From assembly GCA_002104985.1 (NCBI GenBank), contig MCGO01000408.1, positions 1-15,521 of the forward strand: a stretch of DNA of 15,521 nt. The letters run 5' to 3'. This DNA comes from Rhizoclosmatium globosum. Lineage: Eukaryota; Chytridiomycota; Chytridiomycetes; Chytridiales; Chytriomycetaceae. Shown in pieces: positions 7,657-15,521 of this stretch (the first letter of the stretch is position 1; each line of letters begins with the position of its first letter). The notes below the pieces were generated by a model, which was not told where the DNA came from, searched no databases, and saw only the letters and a program-made list of their open reading frames with translations. The position numbers and the translations under genes were made by a program.

Positions 7657-7802
7657 GTTTCTGCAGTCACAGGACTCAGGGGAGTGGTCGGAGTGGTCAT
7701 TAGTCACAGCTTTCGCCAGATAACGTCTGCAAAAAGTACTCAAATAAAATTGCAGACTCCATGCACAGACACTCTTTCTAGCTATGGTTGAAAGACAAGG
7801 AG
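7657..7802. repeat. Reference short monomer (146 bp)
   Basis: Type unit of the short class, with CACAGG at the first variable site, a single CCAGAT followed by AACG, and a CAAGGAG end. By eye it is identical to the next unit (7803-7948), which suggests recent local amplification. The duplicated 9-mer GGAGTGGTC is at 7681-7689 and 7690-7698. Confidence 0.9.
7725..7757. repeat. Inverted repeat (possible hairpin) present once per monomer
   Basis: GTCTGCAA at 7725-7732 and TTGCAGAC at 7750-7757 are perfect 8-bp reverse complements around a 17-base AT-rich loop containing AGTACT and AATAAA. The same arms are seen in nearly all other units. Exceptions noticed are the first unit, where the region is deleted, and the second, where an arm base is changed (GTCTGTAA). 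Confidence 0.75.
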
Positions 7803-8094
7803 GTTTCTGCAGTCACAGGACTCAGGGGAGTGGTCGGAGTGGTCATTAGTCACAGCTTTCGCCAGATAACGTCTGCAAAAAGTACTCAAATAAAATTGCA
7901 GACTCCATGCACAGACACTCTTTCTAGCTATGGTTGAAAGACAAGGAGGTTTCTGCAGTCACAGGACTCAGGGGAGTGGTCGGAGTGGTCATTAGTCACA
8001 GCTTTCGCCAGATAACGTCTGCAAAAAGTACTCAAATAAAATTGCAGACTCCATGCACAGACACTCTTTCTAGCTATGGTTGAAAGACGAGCAG

Positions 8095-8250
8095 GTTTCT
8101 GCAGTCATGGGACTCAGGGGAGTGGTCGGAGTGGTCATTAGTCACAGCTTTCGCCAGATTTGACCAGATAACGTCTGCAAAAAGTACTCAAATAAAATTG
8201 CAGACTCCATGCACAGACACTCTTTCTAGCTATGGTTGAAAGACAAGGAG
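8095..8250. repeat. Reference long monomer (156 bp)
   Basis: Type unit of the long class, with CATGGG at the first variable site and CCAGAT-TTGA-CCAGAT before AACG. The extra 10 bp are one CCAGAT plus TTGA. Removing them by pairing of the two CCAGAT copies gives exactly the short class. Confidence 0.9.
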
Positions 8251-8552
8251 GTTTCTGCAGTCACAGGACTCAGGGGAGTGGTCGGAGTGGTCATTAGTCA
8301 CAGCTTTCGCCAGATAACGTCTGCAAAAAGTACTCAAATAAAATTGCAGACTCCATGCACAGACACTCTTTCTAGCTATGGTTGAAAGACGAGCAGGTTT
8401 CTGCAGTCATGGGACTCAGGGGAGTGGTCGGAGTGGTCATTAGTCACAGCTTTCGCCAGATTTGACCAGATAACGTCTGCAAAAAGTACTCAAATAAAAT
8501 TGCAGACTCCATGCACAGACACTCTTTCTAGCTATGGTTGAAAGACGAGCAG

Positions 8553-11500
8553 GTTTCTGCAGTCATGGGACTCAGGGGAGTGGTCGGAGTGGTCATTAGT
8601 CACAGCTTTCGCCAGATTTGACCAGACAACGTCTGCAAAAAGTCTCAAATAAAATTGCAGACTCCATGCACAGACACTCTTTCTAGCTATGGTTGAAAGA
8701 CGAGCAGGTTTCTGCAGTCATGGGACTCAGGGGAGTGGTCGGAGTGGTCATTAGTCACAGCTTTCGCCAGATTTGACCAGAAACGTCTGCAAAAAGTACT
8801 CAAATAAAATTGCAGACTCCATGCACAGACACTCTTTCTAGCTATGGTTGAAAGACGAGCAGGTTTCTGCAGTCACAGGACTCAGGGGAGTGGTCGGAGT
8901 GGTCATTAGTCACAGCTTTCGCCAGATAACGTCTGCAAAAAGTACTCAAATAAAATTGCAGACTCCATGCACAGACACTCTTTCTAGCTATGGTTGAAAG
9001 ACGAGCAGGTTTCTGCAGTCATGGGACTCAGGGGAGTGGTCGGAGTGGTCATTAGTCACAGCTTTCGCCAGATTTGACCAGATAACGTCTGCAAAAAGTA
9101 CTCAAATAAAATTGCAGACTCCATGCACAGACACTCTTTCTAGCTATGGTTGAAAGACGAGCAGGTTTCTGCAGTCATGGACTCAGGGGAGTGGTCGGAG
9201 TGGTCATTAGTCACAGCTTTCGCCAGATTTGACCAGAAACGTCTGCAAAAAGTACTCAAATAAAATTGCAGACTCCATGCACAGACACTCTTTCTAGCTA
9301 TGGTTGAAAGACGAGCAGGTTTCTGCAGTCATGGGACTCAGGGGAGTGGTCGGAGTGGTCATTAGTCACAGCTTTCGCCAGATTTGACCAGAAACGTCTG
9401 CAAAAAGTACTCAAATAAAATTGCAGACTCCATGCACAGACACTCTTTCTAGCTATGGTTGAAAGACGAGCAGGTTTCTGCAGTCATGGGACTCAGGGGA
9501 GTGGTCGGAGTGGTCATTAGTCACAGCTTTCGCCAGATTGACCAGAAACGTCTGCAAAAAGTACTCAAATAAAATTGCAGACTCCATGCACAGACACTCT
9601 TTCTAGCTATGGTTGAAAGACGAGCAGGTTTCTGCAGTCATGGGACTCAGGGGAGTGGTCGGAGTGGTCATTAGTCACAGCTTTCGCCAGATTTGACCAG
9701 AAACGTCTGCAAAAAGTACTCAAATAAAATTGCAGACTCCATGCACAGACACTCTTTCTAGCTATGGTTGAAAGACGAGAGGTTTCTGCAGTCACAGGAC
9801 TCAGGGGAGTGGTCGGAGTGGTCATTAGTCACAGCTTTCGCCAGATGACAGAACGTCTGCAAAAAGTACTCAAATAAAATTGCAGACTCCATGCACAGAC
9901 ACTCTTTCTAGCTATGGTTGAAAGACGAGAGGTTTCTGCAGTCACAGGACTCAGGGGAGTGGTCGGAGTGGTCATTAGTCACAGCTTTCGCCAGATTTGA
10001 CCAGACAACGTCTGCAAAAAGTACTCAAATAAAATTGCAGACTCCATGCACAGACACTCTTTCTAGCTATGGTTGAAAGACGAGCAGGTTTCTGCAGTCA
10101 TGGGACTCAGGGGAGTGGTCGGAGTGGTCATTAGTCACAGCTTTCGCCAGATTTGACCAGAAACGTCTGCAAAAAGTACTCAAATAAAATTGCAGACTCC
10201 ATGCACAGACACTCTTTCTAGCTATGGTTGAAAGACGAGAGGTTTCTGCAGTCACAGGACTCAGGGGAGTGGTCGGAGTGGTCATTAGTCACAGCTTTCG
10301 CCAGATTTGACCAGAAACGTCTGCAAAAAGTACTCAAATAAAATTGCAGACTCCATGCACAGACACTCTTTCTAGCTATGGTTGAAAGACGAGAGGTTTC
10401 TGCAGTCACAGGACTCAGGGGAGTGGTCGGAGTGGTCATTAGTCACAGCTTTCGCCAGATTTGACCAGATAACGTCTGCAAAAAGTACTCAAATAAAATT
10501 GCAGACTCCATGCACAGACACTCTTTCTAGCTATGGTTGAAAGACGAGAGGTTTCTGCAGTCATGGACTCAGGGGAGTGGTCGGAGTGGTCATTAGTCAC
10601 AGCTTTCGCCAGATTGACCAGATAACGTCTGCAAAAAGTACTCAAATAAAATTGCAGACTCCATGCACAGACACTCTTTCTAGCTATGGTTGAAAGACGA
10701 GAGGTTTCTGCAGTCACAGGACTCAGGGGAGTGGTCGGAGTGGTCATTAGTCACAGCTTTCGCCAGATTTGACCAGATAACGTCTGCAAAAAGTACTCAA
10801 ATAAAATTGCAGACTCCATGCACAGACACTCTTTCTAGCTATGGTTGAAAGACGAGAGGTTTCTGCAGTCACAGGACTCAGGGGAGTGGTCGGAGTGGTC
10901 ATTAGTCACAGCTTTCGCCAGATTTGACCAGATAACGTCTGCAAAAAGTACTCAAATAAAATTGCAGACTCCATGCACAGACACTCTTTCTAGCTATGGT
11001 TGAAAGACGAGCAGGTTTCTGCAGTCATGGGACTCAGGGGAGTGGTCGGAGTGGTCATTAGTCACAGCTTTCGCCAGATTTGACCAGATAACGTCTGCAA
11101 AAAGTACTCAAATAAAATTGCAGACTCCATGCACAGACACTCTTTCTAGCTATGGTTGAAAGACAGGAGGTTTCTGCAGTCACAGGACTCAGGGGAGTGG
11201 TCGGAGTGGTCATTAGTCACAGCTTTCGCCAGATTTGACCAGATAACGTCTGCAAAAAGTACTCAAATAAAATTGCAGACTCCATGCACAGACACTCTTT
11301 CTAGCTATGGTTGAAAGACGAGAGGTTTCTGCAGTCACGGGACTCAGGGGAGTGGTCGGAGTGGTCATTAGTCACAGCTTTCGCCAGATTTGACCAGATA
11401 ACGTCTGCAAAAAGTACTCAAATAAAATTGCAGACTCCATGCACAGACACTCTTTCTAGCTATGGTTGAAAGACGAGCAGGTTTCTGCAGTCACGGACTC

Positions 11501-14500
11501 AGGGGAGTGGTCGGAGTGGTCATTAGTCACAGCTTTCGCCAGATTGACCAGATAACGTCTGCAAAAAGTACTCAAATAAAATTGCAGACTCCATGCACAG
11601 ACACTCTTTCTAGCTATGGTTGAAAGACAAGGAGGTTTCTGCAGTCATGGGACTCAGGGGAGTGGTCGGAGTGGTCATTAGTCACAGCTTTCGCCAGATA
11701 ACGTCTGCAAAAAGTACTCAAATAAAATTGCAGACTCCATGCACAGACACTCTTTCTAGCTATGGTTGAAAGACGAGCAGGTTTCTGCAGTCATGGGACT
11801 CAGGGGAGTGGTCGGAGTGGTCATTAGTCACAGCTTTCGCCAGATTTGACCAGACAACGTCTGCAAAAAGTACTCAAATAAAATTGCAGACTCCATGCAC
11901 AGACACTCTTTCTAGCTATGGTTGAAAGACAAGGAGGTTTCTGCAGTCATGGACTCAGGGGAGTGGTCGGAGTGGTCATTAGTCACAGCTTTCGCCAGAT
12001 AACGTCTGCAAAAAGTACTCAAATAAAATTGCAGACTCCATGCACAGACACTCTTTCTAGCTATGGTTGAAAGACGAGCAGGTTTCTGCAGTCATGGGAC
12101 TCAGGGGAGTGGTCGGAGTGGTCATTAGTCACAGCTTTCGCCAGATTTGACCAGAAACGTCTGCAAAAAGTACTCAAATAAAATTGCAGACTCCATGCAC
12201 AGACACTCTTTCTAGCTATGGTTGAAAGACGAGAGGTTTCTGCAGTCATGGACTCAGGGGAGTGGTCGGAGTGGTCATTAGTCACAGCTTTCGCCAGATT
12301 TGACCAGACAACGTCTGCAAAAAGTACTCAAATAAAATTGCAGACTCCATGCACAGACACTCTTTCTAGCTATGGTTGAAAGACGAGAGGTTTCTGCAGT
12401 CACAGGACTCAGGGGAGTGGTCGGAGTGGTCATTAGTCACAGCTTTCGCCAGATTTGACCAGATAACGTCTGCAAAAAGTACTCAAATAAAATTGCAGAC
12501 TCCATGCACAGACACTCTTTCTAGCTATGGTTGAAAGACGAGCAGGTTTCTGCAGTCATGGGACTCAGGGGAGTGGTCGGAGTGGTCATTAGTCACAGCT
12601 TTCGCCAGATTGACCAGAACGTCTGCAAAAAGTACTCAAATAAAATTGCAGACTCCATGCACAGACACTCTTTCTAGCTATGGTTGAAAGACGAGCAGGT
12701 TTCTGCAGTCACAGGACTCAGGGGAGTGGTCGGAGTGGTCATTAGTCACAGCTTTCGCCAGATTTGACCAGATAACGTCTGCAAAAAGTACTCAAATAAA
12801 ATTGCAGACTCCATGCACAGACACTCTTTCTAGCTATGGTTGAAAGACAGGAGGTTTCTGCAGTCACAGGACTCAGGGGAGTGGTCGGAGTGGTCATTAG
12901 TCACAGCTTTCGCCAGATTTGACCAGATAACGTCTGCAAAAAGTACTCAAATAAAATTGCAGACTCCATGCACAGACACTCTTTCTAGCTATGGTTGAAA
13001 GACAGGAGGTTTCTGCAGTCACGGGACTCAGGGGAGTGGTCGGAGTGGTCATTAGTCACAGCTTTCGCCAGATAACGTCTGCAAAAAGTACTCAAATAAA
13101 ATTGCAGACTCCATGCACAGACACTCTTTCTAGCTATGGTTGAAAGACGAGCAGGTTTCTGCAGTCACGGGACTCAGGGGAGTGGTCGGAGTGGTCATTA
13201 GTCACAGCTTTCGCCAGATTTGACCAGATAACGTCTGCAAAAAGTACTCAAATAAAATTGCAGACTCCATGCACAGACACTCTTTCTAGCTATGGTTGAA
13301 AGACAAGGAGGTTTCTGCAGTCAGGGACTCAGGGGAGTGGTCGGAGTGGTCATTAGTCACAGCTTTCGCCAGATAACGTCTGCAAAAAGTACTCAAATAA
13401 AATTGCAGACTCCATGCACAGACACTCTTTCTAGCTATGGTTGAAAGACAAGGAGGTTTCTGCAGTCATGGGACTCAGGGGAGTGGTCGGAGTGGTCATT
13501 AGTCACAGCTTTCGCCAGATAACGTCTGCAAAAAGTACTCAAATAAAATTGCAGACTCCATGCACAGACACTCTTTCTAGCTATGGTTGAAAGACGAGCA
13601 GGTTTCTGCAGTCATGGGACTCAGGGGAGTGGTCGGAGTGGTCATTAGTCACAGCTTTCGCCAGATTTGACCAGAAACGTCTGCAAAAAGTACTCAAATA
13701 AAATTGCAGACTCCATGCACAGACACTCTTTCTAGCTATGGTTGAAAGACAGGAGGTTTCTGCAGTCATGGACTCAGGGGAGTGGTCGGAGTGGTCATTA
13801 GTCACAGCTTTCGCCAGATAACGTCTGCAAAAAGTACTCAAATAAAATTGCAGACTCCATGCACAGACACTCTTTCTAGCTATGGTTGAAAGACGAGCAG
13901 GTTTCTGCAGTCACAGGACTCAGGGGAGTGGTCGGAGTGGTCATTAGTCACAGCTTTCGCCAGATTTGACCAGAAACGTCTGCAAAAAGTACTCAAATAA
14001 AATTGCAGACTCCATGCACAGACACTCTTTCTAGCTATGGTTGAAAGACGAGAGGTTTCTGCAGTCACAGGACTCAGGGGAGTGGTCGGAGTGGTCATTA
14101 GTCACAGCTTTCGCCAGATTTGACCAGAAACGTCTGCAAAAAGTACTCAAATAAAATTGCAGACTCCATGCACAGACACTCTTTCTAGCTATGGTTGAAA
14201 GACAAGGAGGTTTCTGCAGTCACAGGACTCAGGGGAGTGGTCGGAGTGGTCATTAGTCACAGCTTTCGCCAGATTTGACCAGATAACGTCTGCAAAAAGT
14301 ACTCAAATAAAATTGCAGACTCCATGCACAGACACTCTTTCTAGCTATGGTTGAAAGACGAGCAGGTTTCTGCAGTCATGGGACTCAGGGGAGTGGTCGG
14401 AGTGGTCATTAGTCACAGCTTTCGCCAGATGACCAGAACGTCTGCAAAAAGTACTCAAATAAAATTGCAGACTCCATGCACAGACACTCTTTCTAGCTAT

Positions 14501-15521
14501 GGTTGAAAGACGAGAGGTTTCTGCAGTCACAGGACTCAGGGGAGTGGTCGGAGTGGTCATTAGTCACAGCTTTCGCCAGATTTGACCAGATAACGTCTGC
14601 AAAAAGTACTCAAATAAAATTGCAGACTCCATGCACAGACACTCTTTCTAGCTATGGTTGAAAGACGAGCAGGTTTCTGCAGTCACAGGACTCAGGGGAG
14701 TGGTCGGAGTGGTCATTAGTCACAGCTTTCGCCAGATTGACCAGATAACGTCTGCAAAAAGTACTCAAATAAAATTGCAGACTCCATGCACAGACACTCT
14801 TTCTAGCTATGGTTGAAAGACAGGAGGTTTCTGCAGTCACGGGACTCAGGGGAGTGGTCGGAGTGGTCATTAGTCACAGCTTTCGCCAGATTGACCAGAT
14901 AACGTCTGCAAAAAGTACTCAAATAAAATTGCAGACTCCATGCACAGACACTCTTTCTAGCTATGGTTGAAAGACGAGCAGGTTTCTGCAGTCACGGGAC
15001 TCAGGGGAGTGGTCGGAGTGGTCATTAGTCACAGCTTTCGCCAGATTTGACCAGATAACGTCTGCAAAAAGTACTCAAATAAAATTGCAGACTCCATGCA
15101 CAGACACTCTTTCTAGCTATGGTTGAAAGACGAGAGGTTTCTGCAGTCACGGACTCAGGGGAGTGGTCGGAGTGGTCATTAGTCACAGCTTTCGCCAGAT
15201 AACGTCTGCAAAAAGTACTCAAATAAAATTGCAGACTCCATGCACAGACACTCTTTCTAGCTATGGTTGAAAGACGAGCAGGTTTCTGCAGTCACGGGAC
15301 TCAGGGGAGTGGTCGGAGTGGTCATTAGTCACAGCTTTCGCCAGATAACGTCTGCAAAAAGTACTCAAATAAAATTGCAGACTCCATGCACAGACACTCT
15401 TTCTAGCTATGGTTAAAAGATGAGCAGGTTTCTGCAGTCATGGGACTCAGGGGAGTGGTCGGAGTGGTCATTAGTCACAGCTTTCGCCAGATTTGACCAG
15501 ATAACGTCTGCAAAAAGTACT
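8553..15521. repeat. Array interior with frequent single-base losses
   Basis: From the unit starting at 8553 onward, lengths spread over 145-156 bp instead of exactly 146 or 156. Losses include AGTCTC for AGTACTC (8553 unit), GAAACG for GATAACG/GACAACG, CGAGAG for CGAGCAG, CAGGAG for CAAGGAG, CATGGACT for CATGGGACT, and GATTG or GATG for GATTTG. Units at 9782 (150 bp) and 14366 (151 bp) show several losses together. Apart from these sites the units are close to identical. No gene is seen in this stretch. Confidence 0.85.

Larger units (their letters stand above)
5827..15521. repeat. Tandem satellite array, monomer 146/156 bp, about 59 units
   Basis: Taking GTTTCTGCAG as the unit start, units begin at 5827, 5914, 6070, 6216, 7209, 7355, 7501, 7657, 7803, 7949, 8095, 8251, 8397, 8553 and so on to 15428, where the window cuts the last one. 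All are head to tail. Lengths cluster at 145-146 and 153-156 bp. The classes differ by presence or absence of 10 bp between two CCAGAT copies. Other variable sites are a CATGGG/CACAGG/CACGGG site about 12 bp into the unit, a GATAACG/GACAACG site, and the unit end (CGAGCAG, CAAGGAG, CGAGAG or CAGGAG). Between these sites interior units are almost identical. A 9-bp tandem duplication (GGAGTGGTC twice) and an 8-bp inverted repeat recur in the unit. The array is interrupted once (6239-7075). Minus-strand open frames of 65-102 codons cross unit borders, and nothing suggests they are genes. Function is unknown; centromeric or subtelomeric satellite is possible. Confidence 0.97.

Noticed and set aside
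7681..7803. Internal RNA polymerase III promoter (tRNA-derived repeat)
   Set aside because: GGAGTGGTC and GGTTGAAAGAC resemble A and B boxes only loosely, with wrong spacing and several mismatches.
9607..15222. Repeated minus-strand open frames of 65-102 codons with a common protein text
   Set aside because: They recur because the satellite recurs; 156-bp units are a multiple of three, so a frame can cross units. They break whenever a 146-bp or base-deficient unit follows, and no recognisable domain is seen.
5827..15521. CRISPR array
   Set aside because: Whole units of about 150 bp repeat without unique spacers, and the retrotransposon context is eukaryotic.

Overview
The window looks like repeat-rich eukaryotic nuclear DNA. 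It holds one nearly complete Ty1/copia-type LTR retrotransposon, a long tandem satellite array, and a smaller inverted-repeat element nested inside a satellite monomer. No host single-copy gene, tRNA, rRNA or CRISPR array was recognised. The Pol order (protease, integrase, reverse transcriptase, RNase H) fixes the copia group. The host is not determined by the sequence. The divergent copia protein would fit a protist or microalga such as a diatom, but that is a low-confidence inference.

Layout. Positions 1-5826 are the retrotransposon on the + strand. The window starts inside its 5' LTR (1-378), with about 118 bp missing by comparison with the 3' LTR. A 16-bp leader follows, then a gag region (395 to about 1441) broken by three reading-frame changes and one in-frame TGA. 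An intact 1311-codon pol frame (1382-5317), a short purine tract and the complete 496-bp 3' LTR (5331-5826, TGTTGA...TCAACA) complete it. The LTRs are identical over the 378 bp that can be compared, so the insertion looks recent.

From 5827 to the window end is a satellite array of about 59 head-to-tail monomers in two main lengths, 146 and 156 bp. The 10-bp difference lies between two CCAGAT copies. The array starts directly at the last base of the 3' LTR, so the retrotransposon inserted into satellite DNA or at its edge. The first monomer has a 59-bp internal deletion. The fourth is interrupted by an 832-bp element (6239-7070) with imperfect terminal inverted repeats and a CTCAG target duplication.

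The main unexpected result concerns the array interior. The first 13 monomers are clean. From 8553 on, many monomers lack single bases, and the missing bases fall on positions where other monomers carry alternative bases. This is the pattern expected if a consensus caller dropped disputed positions in a collapsed repeat, although real variation is not excluded. The gag breaks are also three shifts in the same direction, as single-base losses would give, so they may share that cause.

Functionally, the retrotransposon would supply a Gag shell protein and the Pol enzymes for reverse transcription and integration. This copy cannot make normal Gag as written. The satellite and the 832-bp element show no convincing coding capacity.
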